A stretch of 33,044 nt of DNA, taken from contig NZ_BLTJ01000020.1 in assembly GCF_013282095.1 (NCBI RefSeq), positions 1-33,044 on the forward strand. Reading direction: 5' to 3'. The notes beneath the pieces were generated by a model. It had not been told where the DNA came from. It saw only the letters and a list, made by a program, of their open reading frames with translations, and did not search any database. The DNA is from Enterocloster alcoholdehydrogenati. GTDB lineage: Bacteria > Bacillota > Clostridia > Lachnospirales > Lachnospiraceae. The position numbers were made by a program, and so were the translations under genes. Below are positions 1-10,596 of the stretch, piece by piece (the first letter of the stretch is position 1; the number at the start of each line of letters is the position of its first letter).

Positions 1-39
1 TAAAAAAAGTTATTGAATTAAATGAAAATACACAATCAG

Positions 40-70
40 AAAACGCTACCAACAATCCGGTAGCGTTTTT
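40..70. terminator. Bidirectional-type intrinsic terminator at left edge
   Basis: A perfect 11-bp stem (AAAACGCTACC at 40-50, GGTAGCGTTTT at 59-69) closes an 8-nt loop. It carries A-runs on the left and T-runs on the right, so it can act on either strand. It probably ends a gene lying outside the window to the left. No coding region can be assigned on its left side. Confidence 0.75.
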
Positions 71-245
71 ATATGACTAAAAATTTGTATTTATTGTTTC
101 GCACAACATCTACTTTACGAATTGAAGTTCAACTTTTTAATGTTTTTACAGTTCTATTCGACACTGGTGTACAGACAGTGAGCTATCCCCTTTACAGCAA
201 TACATATATATTGCATTACTTGATTCTTTTGCTGCAGCAAAAATG
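71..245. other. AT-rich gene-free stretch left of gyrA
   Basis: I see no recognisable gene here. The stretch holds a 16-bp perfect palindrome TTTTGCTGCAGCAAAA at 227-242 and a smaller inverted repeat, GCAATA/TATTGC, at 197-214. A 57-codon ATG frame (73-246) has no Shine-Dalgarno and low-complexity content, so I do not call it. No tRNA or rRNA sequence is visible. Confidence 0.5.
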
Positions 246-316
246 AAATGAGGCACCAAAAAAGAAAAGCTTTTCAACATATGACTGCGATGAATCTCCT
301 TTTGGGCACCTCATTT
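246..316 (-). terminator. Terminator of the gyrBA transcript
   Basis: The arms at 246-257 and 305-316 pair over 12 bp when read as minus-strand RNA, including two G-U wobbles. On the plus strand the same two positions are C/A mismatches, so the hairpin favours leftward transcription out of gyrA, which stops at 364. The loop holds a second palindrome, GAAAAGCTTTTC (264-275). The minus-strand sequence after the hairpin is T-rich. Confidence 0.65.
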
Positions 317-363
317 TTATTTTATATCAGAGCTGCAAAACAGAAGTTTTAAATTCCTCTGTC

Positions 364-2874
364 TTACTCTTCCTCTGCCGTTTGGACCTCCTCCTCGTAT
401 TCCTCATTATAGACATTGCTGTCCTTGGTCTCGTTTTCACGAACCTTGGCAATGCTGGCTACCTTAATATCTGAATTCTGGTCAATAGACATAAGTTTTA
501 CACCGGAGGTGTTTCTTCCAATAACGGAAATATCATCTACGGACATTCGGATAATGATGCCTTCGGTGGTAATAAGCATAATCTCTCTTCCGTCATTTAC
601 CAGTTTGGCCCCTACTAAGGAACCTGTCTTTTCTGTAATCTTGTAGCAGAGCACACCCTTTCCGCCTCTGAACTGCGGCTTAAACTCTGCCGTCGGCGTT
701 CGCTTGCCCATTCCATTTTCAGATACAACAAGAAGCTCCTCGCCCTGATTTGCAGTCTGCATACCGATGATTTCATCATCTTCCTCAAAGCGCATACCAA
801 TCACACCCATGGACACACGGCCCGTGGTTCTCACATCCTTTTCCTTAAAGCGTATACACATACCTTTCTTGGTAACTAAGAAGATATCCTGCTGGTCATC
901 GGTAGCCTTTACCTCAATCAGCTCGTCCCCGTCCTTTAAAACAATGGCCTGAAGGCCGTTCTTACGGACATTGCCGTATTCTACCATTGGTGTTTTCTTG
1001 ATCATACCTTCTCTGGTAGCCATTATAAGGTACTGATCCTCGTTAAATTCCCGCATGGGAATAATAGCCGTGATCTTTTCTCCCGGCTGAAGCTGTAAGA
1101 GGTTCACAATAGCGGTTCCCCGAGCGGTGCGTCCTGCCTCCGGAATCTCGTAGGCCTTTAAACGGTATACCCGTCCTGTATTGGTAAAGAACATCATGTA
1201 ATGGTGATTGGTCGTCATAAGAAGGTCCTCAATATAGTCCTCCTCTATGGTCTGCATTCCCTTTATGCCCTTTCCGCCCCGGTTCTGGCTCTTAAAGTTG
1301 TCTGCGTCCATCCGCTTGATGTAGCCTAAATGGGTCATGGCAACGACGGTATCTTCATCGGGGATCAGATCCTCCATGGATACGTCATCATCAAAACCGA
1401 TGGCGGTTCTCCTGTCATCCCCGTATTTAGCGGCAATCACATTGATTTCTTCCCTGATTACAGCAAGAAGCTTTTTCTCATCTGCCAGGATCGCCTTTAA
1501 CTCCGCAATCTTTGCCTGAAGCTCTTTATATTCATTTTCCAGCTTCTCCCGTTCCAGACCGGTAAGAGCGCGCAGTCTCATATCCACGATAGCCTGAGAC
1601 TGAGCGTCAGAAAGTCCAAAACGTTCCATTAACTGCGCCTTGGCCTCTGCCACATTGGCACTGCTGCGGATAATTCGGATCACCTCGTCAATATGATCCA
1701 GGGCAATCAGCAGGCCTTCTAATATGTGAGCCCGCTCCTCTGCCTTATTTAAATCGTACTGGGTCCGTCTTCTGACTACCTCCTCCTGGTGAGAGATGTA
1801 GACGTCCAGCATCTGATGCAGGTTTAAAATCTTTGGCTGGTTGTTGACAAGAGCCAGCATGATTACGCCAAAGGTATCCTGCAGCTGTGTATGCTTAAGA
1901 AGCTGATTTAAAATAACATTGGCATTTACATCACGGCGCAGCTCAATATTGATCCGCATACCCTCGCGGTTGGACTCATCGCCGATATAGGTAATGCCGT
2001 CAACTTTCTTTTCTTTTACCAGATCCGCAATCTTTTCGATCAGACGTGCCTTATTGACCATATAGGGAAGCTCTGTGACAATGATCCTGGACTTGCCGTT
2101 TGCCATGGTCTCAATATTGGTAACGGCCCTTACCTTGATCTTGGCCCGTCCGGTACGGTAAGCCTCTTCAATGCCTCTTCGGCCTAAAATAGTAGCTCCT
2201 GTAGGGAAATCGGGACCTTTAATCACTTCCATGATCTCTTCTAATGTAGTATCCCTGTCCTCATTGATCCGGTTGTCAATCATCAATGAAACAGCGCCGA
2301 TGACTTCACGGAGATTGTGAGGAGGAATATTCGTCGCCATACCTACAGCAATTCCGGAGGTACCGTTTACAAGCAGGTTGGGGAAACGGGAAGGCAGAAC
2401 CAGAGGCTCCTTTTCCGTCTCGTCAAAGTTGGGTACAAAGTCTACGGTATCTTTATTGATATCCGCAAGCATTTCCATGGAGATACGGCTTAAACGGGCC
2501 TCTGTATATCGCATGGCCGCAGCGCCGTCTCCGTCCACGGAACCAAAGTTTCCATGGCCGTCTACCAGCGGGTAGCGGGTGGACCAGTCCTGAGCCATAT
2601 TTACCAGAGCTCCGTAGATGGAGCTGTCGCCGTGGGGATGATATTTACCCATGGTATCTCCGACGATACGGGCGCATTTACGATGGGGCTTATCCGGCCC
2701 GTTGTTTAACTCTATCATGGAAAAGAGCACACGGCGCTGAACGGGCTTAAGGCCGTCCCTGGCGTCAGGCAGAGCTCTGGCGCTTATGACGCTCATGGCA
2801 TAGTCGATATAGGACTGTTCCATGGTCTTTTTCAGGTCTACGTCATGGACCTTGTCAAATACATTTGGTTCCAT
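364..2874 (-). CDS. gyrA: DNA gyrase subunit A
   Basis: This is the breakage-reunion subunit of gyrase, which introduces negative supercoils with GyrB. The 836 residues match the usual family length. The N-terminal winged-helix domain holds the active-site Tyr123 in [12 protein letters not shown]. The C-terminal beta-pinwheel carries a GyrA-box-like QNRGGKG (about residue 540) and a second RGGKG near residue 730, and the protein ends in an acidic tail ([14 protein letters not shown]). In the quinolone-resistance region ([10 protein letters not shown]) the position of E. coli Ser83 is Ser84, while that of Asp87 is Gly88. The start is supported by AAGGAGA 6-7 nt upstream. The gene follows gyrB by 68 nt with no terminator between, so the two are probably co-transcribed. 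Confidence 0.98.
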   Translation of the reverse strand: MEPNVFDKVHDVDLKKTMEQSYIDYAMSVISARALPDARDGLKPVQRRVLFSMIELNNGPDKPHRKCARIVGDTMGKYHPHGDSSIYGALVNMAQDWSTRYPLVDGHGNFGSVDGDGAAAMRYTEARLSRISMEMLADINKDTVDFVPNFDETEKEPLVLPSRFPNLLVNGTSGIAVGMATNIPPHNLREVIGAVSLMIDNRINEDRDTTLEEIMEVIKGPDFPTGATILGRRGIEEAYRTGRAKIKVRAVTNIETMANGKSRIIVTELPYMVNKARLIEKIADLVKEKKVDGITYIGDESNREGMRINIELRRDVNANVILNQLLKHTQLQDTFGVIMLALVNNQPKILNLHQMLDVYISHQEEVVRRRTQYDLNKAEERAHILEGLLIALDHIDEVIRIIRSSANVAEAKAQLMERFGLSDAQSQAIVDMRLRALTGLEREKLENEYKELQAKIAELKAILADEKKLLAVIREEINVIAAKYGDDRRTAIGFDDDVSMEDLIPDEDTVVAMTHLGYIKRMDADNFKSQNRGGKGIKGMQTIEEDYIEDLLMTTNHHYMMFFTNTGRVYRLKAYEIPEAGRTARGTAIVNLLQLQPGEKITAIIPMREFNEDQYLIMATREGMIKKTPMVEYGNVRKNGLQAIVLKDGDELIEVKATDDQQDIFLVTKKGMCIRFKEKDVRTTGRVSMGVIGMRFEEDDEIIGMQTANQGEELLVVSENGMGKRTPTAEFKPQFRGGKGVLCYKITEKTGSLVGAKLVNDGREIMLITTEGIIIRMSVDDISVIGRNTSGVKLMSIDQNSDIKVASIAKVRENETKDSNVYNEEYEEEVQTAEEE

Positions 2875-2942
2875 AGTCTATCTCCTTTATGTTCGATCTC
2901 ATTTGCAGCGAAACAGTTCTGCCATACATGGCCGGACCATTA

Positions 2943-4862
<1,920 letters not shown>

Positions 4863-4901
4863 CTATATCTTCCTTTCTTTTCAGGTAACTTCTTATGTGT
4901 G

Positions 4902-5987
4902 TCAATTCTGGCTGTATACCTTTCCGTCCACTACTTTGAAGATTTTGTCAATAGGGAACCGGTTATTAACAAAATCCTCCAGCCCGGTACAGGTGATCAT
5001 GGTCTGAATATCCTGTATGGCGGACAGAAGCTGGGTCTGGCGGCTGCCGTCCAGTTCCGAGAGAACATCATCCAAAAGAAGGATGGGAGCATCCTTACTT
5101 ACCAGCTTTACAAGCTCCAGTTCGGACAGCTTCAGAGAAAGGGCGGCGGTACGCTGCTGGCCCTGGGAGCCAAACCGTCGGATATCGATACCATTTACAA
5201 TAAAATTGATATCATCCCTGTGAGGACCTGCCAGAGTAGTCTTTTGTCGGATATCCTGGGAACGGTTCTTTAAAAGGGCCGTCTCAAGTTCCTCCTCTTG
5301 TGTATCCGGATCATAGAAAACGGATATCTCCTCTTTCCCACCGGAAAGCCGGGTGTGGATTCCCCGTATAATCTCTCCCAGCTGCCGGATAAAAGAACGA
5401 CGGGAGGTAATAACCTCTTTCCCGTATTTTACCAGCTGTTCATCCCAAATGTCCAGTGTTGGTTCATATTCCGGTTTAAAGGACAGTTCCTTAAGGAGAC
5501 GGTTCCTCTGCAGGAGAACCCGGTTATACTGAACCAGAGAATGGACGTAGAGCTTATCCAGCTGACACAATTCCATATCAATAAAACGGCGCCGCTCCGA
5601 GGGACCATTCTTTATGATGTTTAAATCCTCAGGGGAAAAAAATACCACATTGGCCAGACCAAACAGTTCGCTGGCCCTTCGAATGGGAACCCCGTTAATG
5701 GCGATTCCCTTGGGCTTATTTTTCTTTAAATGCATATCAATGCGGCAGGGAATATCATTTTTTCGGATCTGAAGCTTAATATGGGACTCATCCTGACCGA
5801 AACGGATGATATCCCTGTCTTTTGCGCTGCGGTGTGACTTGGAGGTGCAGCAGACATAGACTGACTCCAGAACATTTGTCTTTCCCTGGGCATTGTCGCC
5901 ATAGAGAATATTCGTTCCCTGATTCAGTTCCATATGTAGTTCTTCATAATTGCGGTAATTCTTAAGCTCTATGGACTCGATGATCAT
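4902..5987 (-). CDS. recF: DNA replication and repair protein RecF
   Basis: RecF is an SMC-like ATPase that helps load RecA at single-strand gaps. The called protein has 361 residues. It shows MIIESIELKNYRNY at the N-terminus, Walker A GDNAQGKTN near residue 35, the signature SQGQQRTAALSLKLSE near 285, and Walker B APILLLDDVLSELD near 308. The frame is open back to 6044, but that longer start would overlap the end of yaaA and adds a non-conserved MFTKETPLRSS stretch. The Met at 5987 is the canonical RecF start, 19 nt after the yaaA stop, preceded by a weak GGAAAGAG. Confidence 0.97.
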   Translation of the reverse strand: MIIESIELKNYRNYEELHMELNQGTNILYGDNAQGKTNVLESVYVCCTSKSHRSAKDRDIIRFGQDESHIKLQIRKNDIPCRIDMHLKKNKPKGIAINGVPIRRASELFGLANVVFFSPEDLNIIKNGPSERRRFIDMELCQLDKLYVHSLVQYNRVLLQRNRLLKELSFKPEYEPTLDIWDEQLVKYGKEVITSRRSFIRQLGEIIRGIHTRLSGGKEEISVFYDPDTQEEELETALLKNRSQDIRQKTTLAGPHRDDINFIVNGIDIRRFGSQGQQRTAALSLKLSELELVKLVSKDAPILLLDDVLSELDGSRQTQLLSAIQDIQTMITCTGLEDFVNNRFPIDKIFKVVDGKVYSQN

Positions 5988-6006
5988 GGATGTTCTCTTT
6001 CCGGGA

Positions 6007-6216
6007 TTATTTGATGATCTTAATGGTGTTTCCTTCGTAAACAACCACGTCTCCGTCTACCAGTTTCTTGCCCCTCTGGAAAGCCGTCTCGCCGTTGACC
6101 GACACAAGGCCGTCTTCAATGGCATACTTGGCGTCTACTCCGGATTCCACTAAGCCTGCCGCTTTTAAGGCCTGGCCAAGCTTGATATATTCTTCTCTCA
6201 GTTTAATTGTTTCCAT
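6007..6216 (-). CDS. yaaA: S4-domain RNA-binding protein YaaA
   Basis: This is a 69-residue single S4 domain beginning METIKLREEYIKLGQALKAA, with the characteristic late block VSVNGETAFQRGKKLVDGD. Such proteins sit between dnaN and recF in many Firmicutes and are thought to bind rRNA or ribosomes; the exact role here is inference from position and domain. The start at 6216 was chosen over an in-frame ATG at 6237 because AAAGGAA lies about 6 nt before it, while the upstream ATG has no ribosome binding site. Confidence 0.93.
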   Translation of the reverse strand: METIKLREEYIKLGQALKAAGLVESGVDAKYAIEDGLVSVNGETAFQRGKKLVDGDVVVYEGNTIKIIK

Positions 6217-6355
6217 GTTTTTCCTTTCTATTACCATGAATCACAGGCGCACCGGGAAAATGTCTTTCTCCGGCGCACACTGGATGTATAAATATGCAAT
6301 TGTCATTCCATTCCTGCATAGCCTCAAAGGCAGACCGCCCAGGGCAGCTGTGCCG

Positions 6356-7474
6356 TTACACAGAAGCTGCATTAAAGTTTACGGGAAGGATCAGATAGAT
6401 ATAATTTTCCTCCTCATCCTTGATAAAGCATGGGGATTTGGGATTCATCATGTAGATATTGATCTCCTCATCTTCAATGACTCTGAGGGCGTCGATCAGG
6501 AACTTGGGGTTAAAGCCGATCATAATATCCTTACCGGTCTTATGGATCATAAGATCCGCATTCATGGAACCAAAGCTGGAATTTAACTTCAGCTCCATTG
6601 TGTTATCGCTTACCTGAAGAATCAGCGGCTTTTTATCATTTTCGCGGATCAGGATAGTGGCGCGCTCAATACAGTCAAGAAATTCTCTCCGATTTACAGA
6701 AAGCTTCGTCTCATAATCGCTGGAAAGCATCTGGTTTATGCGGAAATATTCTCCCTCGATCAGGCGGGAAACCACGATGGTATTGTCAAATTCAAAGAGG
6801 ATATGGTTAGAGCTGAAGAAGATCCGTACTTCTTTTTCATTGTCACCTCCTAAAATCTTGCTGATCTCGCTTAAGGTCTTTCCAGGAACAATGACCTTGG
6901 TCGATTCGTAGTGGTCTTTCAGAGTAACATTGCGGATAGAAATACGGTGACCGTCTAATGAAACCACTTTCAGCTGATTTTCATTTACCTCAAACAGCTC
7001 TCCGCCCATCATTTTGTTGCTGTCATTCGGGGAGATGGAAAAGATCGTCTGCTGGATCACTTCTTTTAAGGTAAACTGAGAAAGGGTAATGTATTTATCA
7101 CGTTCAATATAAGGAATATAGGTAAATTCTTCCCCATCCCGTCCCTGAATATTGAATACGGAATTTTCACAGCGAATGGTTGTATTAAGTTTTTCATCAG
7201 ATTCTATGGTAACGGTTGAATTCTGGCTGGATACGCGGCGGGTGATCTCAGAAAAAAGCTTAGCATCAAGCGCGATCTTTCCATGTTCTAAGATCTGTCC
7301 CTCCACCTTCGTTTCGATTCCAAGCTCCATGTCATTGCCTGTTAAGCGGATTTCATTGGAAGAAGCATCGATAAGGATACATTCTAAAATAGACATGGTA
7401 GTTTTGGATGGAACGGCTTTCATAACAATGTTGATGCCATTTACAATGGCGTCCTTCTGGAATTGCAGCTTCAT
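6356..7474 (-). CDS. dnaN: DNA polymerase III sliding clamp (beta subunit)
   Basis: This is the ring-shaped processivity clamp that tethers polymerase III. The called protein has 372 residues, the usual length, beginning MKLQFQKDAIVNGINIV and covering three repeated clamp domains. Clear beta-clamp segments include the first-domain RLTGNDMELGIET and the C-terminal LPVNFNAASV, a variant of the usual LP(M/V)R ending. The frame is open to 7522, but the Met at 7474 is the conserved start and has AAAGGAAG 12 nt before it. The 139-nt gap to yaaA holds only an imperfect GC-rich inverted repeat (about 6246-6276) and no clear terminator. Confidence 0.97.
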   Translation of the reverse strand: MKLQFQKDAIVNGINIVMKAVPSKTTMSILECILIDASSNEIRLTGNDMELGIETKVEGQILEHGKIALDAKLFSEITRRVSSQNSTVTIESDEKLNTTIRCENSVFNIQGRDGEEFTYIPYIERDKYITLSQFTLKEVIQQTIFSISPNDSNKMMGGELFEVNENQLKVVSLDGHRISIRNVTLKDHYESTKVIVPGKTLSEISKILGGDNEKEVRIFFSSNHILFEFDNTIVVSRLIEGEYFRINQMLSSDYETKLSVNRREFLDCIERATILIRENDKKPLILQVSDNTMELKLNSSFGSMNADLMIHKTGKDIMIGFNPKFLIDALRVIEDEEINIYMMNPKSPCFIKDEEENYIYLILPVNFNAASV

Positions 7475-7754
7475 AATTGTTGATAACTTCCTTTCTGATT
7501 GGAGTAGGGATGGCAAAGTCATAGTTGCAGATATATATAGTTAATTTTCGCCGTAACCGTAGTAGGGGCTGTGGGTTTGTGTAAAAGTCCAGGAAGCCTT
7601 TGAAAATGGGGATAAATACCTGTGGAAGAAATGGTGGAAAGGGTCCACAAAACTTCAGATAACCTTCATAGTTATCCACAGGAGATTAAAAACCATTTTG
7701 AACCACAAAAAGCCGGATCCATTATCAACAGTTTATCCACAGCCATTCCACGCC
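7475..7754 (-). other. oriC: Downstream half of oriC (dnaA-dnaN intergenic region)
   Basis: This is a 280-nt gene-free stretch with DnaA boxes. Perfect TTATCCACA sites lie at 7672-7680 and 7733-7741. Near matches are TTATCAACA at 7722-7730, its reverse complement TGTTGATAA at 7478-7486, and TGGGGATAA at 7607-7615. Further towards dnaN is an AT-rich tract around 7528-7546 (GATATATATAGTTAATTTT), a candidate unwinding element. Beside it is GTAGTAGGGG (7559-7568), which gives CTACTAC on the minus strand and could belong to a DnaA-trio. Function is inferred from the Bacillus-type bipartite origin. Confidence 0.8.
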
Positions 7755-9131
7755 CTATTGTGGATTGATTTTCTTCTTTAAAATATCAATAGTATTTCTT
7801 AAGGTTTCGTCCTTTTGCAGGTCCGCGGCTATTTTTTCCGCGCCGTGAATTACGGTGGTGTGATCCCGTTTTCCAAGGCTGAGCCCTATGACCTGAAGGG
7901 AGGCTTCCGTCATATCGCGGCAGAGGTACATGATGATCTGACGGGGATATACGATATCCTTCGTGCGTTTCTGGGACATAACATCTGCCGGAGTAATGCC
8001 GAAATGATCGGAAACTACCTGGATGATCAGCTCAGGCGTCACCTCTCTTTGTGCATTGGGAGAAATGATATCCTTTAAGGCTTCTTCTGCCAGCTCCAGG
8101 GTAATATCGCATTTATTCAGACGGGAAAGGGCCACGATTTTTGTAAGGGCGCCCTCCAGCTCACGAATATTGGATTTAATGTTGGTTGCAATATATTTGA
8201 TTACTTCGTTGTCAATATTGTATCCTTCCATCTCCTCTTTTTTGCGCAGAATGGCCATTCGGGTCTCATAATCCGGGGACTGGATGTCCACGGTCAGGCC
8301 CCATTCAAAACGGGAGCGCAGCCGTTCCTCTAAGGTTTCGATCTCCTTGGGAGGTTTATCGGAGGAGATAATGATCTGCTTTTTTGATTCGTACAAGGTG
8401 TTAAAGGTATGGAAGAACTCCTCCTGGGTACTCTCTTTTCCTATAATAAACTGGATATCGTCGATCAGGAGAACGTCGTTGTTGCGGTATTTCTCACGAA
8501 ATTCCGTGGTAGTGATGTTGTTTTTGTTACGGATGGCGTCAATGAGCTCATTGGTAAAGGTCTCAGAGCTGACGTAAAGGATCTTGGATTTAGGGTTATC
8601 TTTTAAAATAAAATGAGCGATAGCGTGCATCAGATGGGTTTTTCCAAGTCCTACGCCTCCATATATGAACAGCGGATTATAGATCTCTCCTGGAGATTCC
8701 GCTACTGCAAGGGCTGCGGCGTGAGCCAGATTGTTGTTGGAGCCAACGACAAAGGTGTCAAAGGTATACTTTGGGTTTAAGTTGGCGTTCTGTATTACAT
8801 CCGGGCTTACGGGAGCTTTTGCTTTGGGAATCAGAGCCGGAGCGGCGGGCTGTTCCTCTGCCTCCACCTGTTCTTTTGCTTTAAAATCCACCTCACATTC
8901 CTTGCCGAGAAATTCTGAGATGGTAACTTTTAAGAAGGTGCTGTATTTTTTCTTTACATAGGATATAAATGGCTGCTCCGGTACAATGATGGTAATGGTA
9001 TTTCCCTTAAAAGAATAGGGTTTCAACGGTTCCAGCCATGTTTTGTATGAGATATCCGTAATCTGATCCCCATACTCCTCCCTTAATATAAGAAGGATCT
9101 TTTCCCAGTTTTCTTTTATTTTATCTATCAT
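7755..9131 (-). CDS. dnaA: Chromosomal replication initiator DnaA
   Basis: This AAA+ initiator binds DnaA boxes and melts oriC. The called protein has 458 residues. Domain I (MIDKIKENWEKILLILREEY) is followed by a short Pro/Ala/Glu-rich domain II at about 85-120. Walker A GGVGLGKT lies at 158-165 and Walker B LLIDDIQF at 221-228. The C-terminal domain IV carries the DNA-binding signature LGKRDHTTVIHG. The start at 9131 has AGGAG 8 nt upstream; the extra 16 residues back to 9179 would run into the promoter. DnaA boxes on both sides suggest autoregulation. Confidence 0.98.
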   Translation of the reverse strand: MIDKIKENWEKILLILREEYGDQITDISYKTWLEPLKPYSFKGNTITIIVPEQPFISYVKKKYSTFLKVTISEFLGKECEVDFKAKEQVEAEEQPAAPALIPKAKAPVSPDVIQNANLNPKYTFDTFVVGSNNNLAHAAALAVAESPGEIYNPLFIYGGVGLGKTHLMHAIAHFILKDNPKSKILYVSSETFTNELIDAIRNKNNITTTEFREKYRNNDVLLIDDIQFIIGKESTQEEFFHTFNTLYESKKQIIISSDKPPKEIETLEERLRSRFEWGLTVDIQSPDYETRMAILRKKEEMEGYNIDNEVIKYIATNIKSNIRELEGALTKIVALSRLNKCDITLELAEEALKDIISPNAQREVTPELIIQVVSDHFGITPADVMSQKRTKDIVYPRQIIMYLCRDMTEASLQVIGLSLGKRDHTTVIHGAEKIAADLQKDETLRNTIDILKKKINPQ

Positions 9132-9177
9132 TTTCTGTCTCCTGAAACTGTATTGCAGAATTGCCCAATCTAAATAC

Positions 9178-9206
9178 ATTGTATACTAACGGCTCCATTT
9201 TTTCAA
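9178..9206 (-). promoter_or_regulatory. Probable dnaA promoter
   Basis: Read on the minus strand: -35 TTGAAA (9201-9206), 17-nt spacer, -10 TACAAT (9178-9183), about 47 nt before the dnaA start. A perfect DnaA box (9224-9232) lies 17 bp upstream of the -35, which fits DnaA autoregulation. The promoter is read from sequence; the regulation is inference. Confidence 0.6.
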
Positions 9207-9464
9207 TCAAAAGTGTAAATATCTGTGGATAACTTTGTAGGAAACCTGTGGATGGAGAGGAAATTAGCCGTTGAGCCGACAGTTTTCCACAGAATGTGGG
9301 TAAAAATAACTGCAGGTTTTACACAATGGGGAAAGTTGCAGAATATAAGGAGATTTTGTCCATGCATGGGGATCACAGTCGAAATATCCCACACTTATCC
9401 ACAAGTTATCAACAAATTGTGGATAATGTGAAAAACACAAGGGTGAATTACGGGGAAAGAAATA
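9207..9464. other. oriC: Upstream half of oriC with DnaA-box cluster
   Basis: This gene-free region between divergent dnaA and the ECF gene is rich in DnaA boxes. Perfect sites are TGTGGATAA at 9224-9232, TTATCCACA at 9395-9403 and TGTGGATAA at 9418-9426. Near matches are TGTGGATGG at 9247-9255, TTTTCCACA at 9283-9291, TGTGGGTAA at 9295-9303 and TTATCAACA at 9406-9414. Gene orientation flips here: everything to the left reads leftward and nearly everything to the right reads rightward, as expected at an origin. Confidence 0.85.
9395..9426. promoter_or_regulatory. Dense three-box DnaA cluster
   Basis: Three DnaA sites lie within 32 bp: two in direct orientation (the second with A in place of C at position 6) and one inverted, so the outer boxes form an inverted repeat. 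Centre spacings are 11 and 12 bp, close to one helical turn, so DnaA molecules would sit on one face of the DNA. The cluster ends 38 bp before the -35 of the ECF-gene promoter. Confidence 0.8.
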
Positions 9465-9493
9465 TTGACAGAGAAAAGAAGGCCCGCTATAAT
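9465..9493 (+). promoter_or_regulatory. Consensus sigma-A promoter for the ECF S gene
   Basis: TTGACA (9465-9470), 17-nt spacer and TATAAT (9488-9493) match the consensus exactly. The expected start of transcription is near 9500, leaving a leader of about 47 nt before the ATG at 9547. Confidence 0.85.
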
Positions 9494-9546
9494 ACAATCG
9501 TAATGCGTTGTATCTTTTAAAAAGAACAGCAGCAAGGAGGAAAAAA

Positions 9547-10164
9547 ATGAATAAGAGAAAAAAAGACACCCGTTGGCTTGCAAGTGTTGCACTTATGATG
9601 GCGGTGGTGATCCTTCTGGCAAATACGCCTCTTGGGATGATCCAGCTGCCGGTGGTGAAGGCGACAACTGTGCATATTCCAGTGATTTTAGGCGCTGTTT
9701 TGCTGGGGCCTTTTGCTGGAGCGATCCTTGGAGGAACCTTTGGAATCTGTTCCATGATCAGTAATACCATGGCGCCCACCCTTCTGTCCTTTGCATTTTC
9801 ACCCTTTATGAGCATGACCGGGATTTCCGGAGCCATAAAGGCAGTGTGGATTTCCGTAGGGTGCCGGATCATGATTGGTCTGGCGGCCGGCTGGCTGTGG
9901 ATCCTTCTTATGAAGCTGAAGGTAAAATTTACGCCGGCGTTAGCTGTAACCGGTTTTGTTGGGGCCATGGTGAATACAGTATCCGTTATGGGAAGTATTT
10001 ATCTGCTGTTAGCGGTGCAGTACGCCCAGGTTAAGAGCGTGGGGATCGACGCCGTATGGGGGCTTGTGATGGCGACAGTTGTCGCATCGGGTATTCCTGA
10101 GGCGATTGTGGCGGCGGTTTTGGTGGCTGTACTTGGAAAGGTGCTGCTTAAACTGGTAAAGTAA
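9547..10164 (+). CDS. ECF transporter S component, substrate unknown
   Basis: This is a 205-residue integral membrane protein with about five to six hydrophobic segments. It resembles the substrate-binding S subunits of energy-coupling-factor vitamin importers (DUF3816 type): an early TPLGMIQLPVVKATTVHIPV block, then GAVLLGPFAGAILGG. S subunits work with a shared EcfA/EcfA'/EcfT module, which is not in this window. The substrate cannot be read from the sequence; pantothenate or another vitamin is a guess. The ATG at 9547 has AAGGAGG (9534-9540) 6 nt upstream, so the longer frame from 9508 is rejected. The gene diverges from dnaA across oriC. I see no convincing terminator before rpmH. Confidence 0.85.
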   Translation: MNKRKKDTRWLASVALMMAVVILLANTPLGMIQLPVVKATTVHIPVILGAVLLGPFAGAILGGTFGICSMISNTMAPTLLSFAFSPFMSMTGISGAIKAVWISVGCRIMIGLAAGWLWILLMKLKVKFTPALAVTGFVGAMVNTVSVMGSIYLLLAVQYAQVKSVGIDAVWGLVMATVVASGIPEAIVAAVLVAVLGKVLLKLVK

Positions 10165-10258
10165 GCGGTTTCACGACGGTTTTTAAGATTTTTAATTGAG
10201 TGGGGGAAGAAAACAGGGGGATTTCCACGTGTTTTCGGGGGCTTTTAAGAAAAATTGC

Positions 10259-10287
10259 TTGACGAGGGCAGATTTCTTCTATATAAT
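10259..10287 (+). promoter_or_regulatory. Promoter of rpmH
   Basis: TTGACG (10259-10264), 17-nt spacer and TATAAT (10282-10287). The leader to the rpmH ATG is about 70 nt and holds a small hairpin, AATGTG/CACATT (10315-10332). The rest of the 10165-10258 gap shows nothing recognisable. Confidence 0.8.
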
Positions 10288-10365
10288 TGAGAAGATGTTT
10301 AATTATACTAGTCAAATGTGTGTTATCACATTACCAGATAATATTTGATAGGAGGTGCCCGGATT

Positions 10366-10500
10366 ATGAAGATGACATTTCAGCCTAAGAAAAGACAGAG
10401 AGCAAAAGTTCATGGCTTCAGAGCAAGAATGAAGACAGCAGGCGGTAGAAAAGTTATTGCTGCCAGAAGAGCAAAAGGTAGAGCAAAGTTAACCGCTTAA
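10366..10500 (+). CDS. rpmH: Ribosomal protein bL34
   Basis: This is a 44-residue, very basic protein of the large ribosomal subunit. It begins [20 protein letters not shown] and continues with [19 protein letters not shown], the textbook L34 sequence. AGGAGGTG lies about 8 nt before the ATG. It heads the conserved rpmH-rnpA-yidD-yidC-jag order and is closed by a strong terminator, so the downstream genes depend on read-through or weaker promoters. Confidence 0.98.
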   Translation: MKMTFQPKKRQRAKVHGFRARMKTAGGRKVIAARRAKGRAKLTA

Positions 10501-10507
10501 GAACTGC

Positions 10508-10536
10508 AGGCCACATTTCCATGTGGCCTTTTTCTT
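10508..10536 (+). terminator. Terminator or attenuator after rpmH
   Basis: A perfect 9-bp stem AGGCCACAT/ATGTGGCCT with a TTCC loop (10508-10529) is followed by TTTTTCTTT. It probably keeps L34 transcripts far above those of rnpA. No separate promoter is obvious between it and rnpA. Confidence 0.9.
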
Positions 10537-10596
10537 TACGGAGCGCCGGGAGCGGGGATTTGGCCGATCCGGTGAATATCGTTACAGGAGGATCGA

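Noticed and set aside
155-163. TTCGACA, resembling a Spo0A box, in the left intergenic region
   Set aside because: A single short match with one mismatch to the 8-bp consensus, expected by chance.
73-246. 57-codon plus-strand ORF near the left edge
   Set aside because: No ribosome binding site, starts within the terminator tail, and its sequence looks like translated AT-rich noncoding DNA.
9264-9968. 234-codon minus-strand frame across the upstream origin and ECF gene
   Set aside because: It is antisense to the ECF S gene and runs through the DnaA-box cluster; no start signal.
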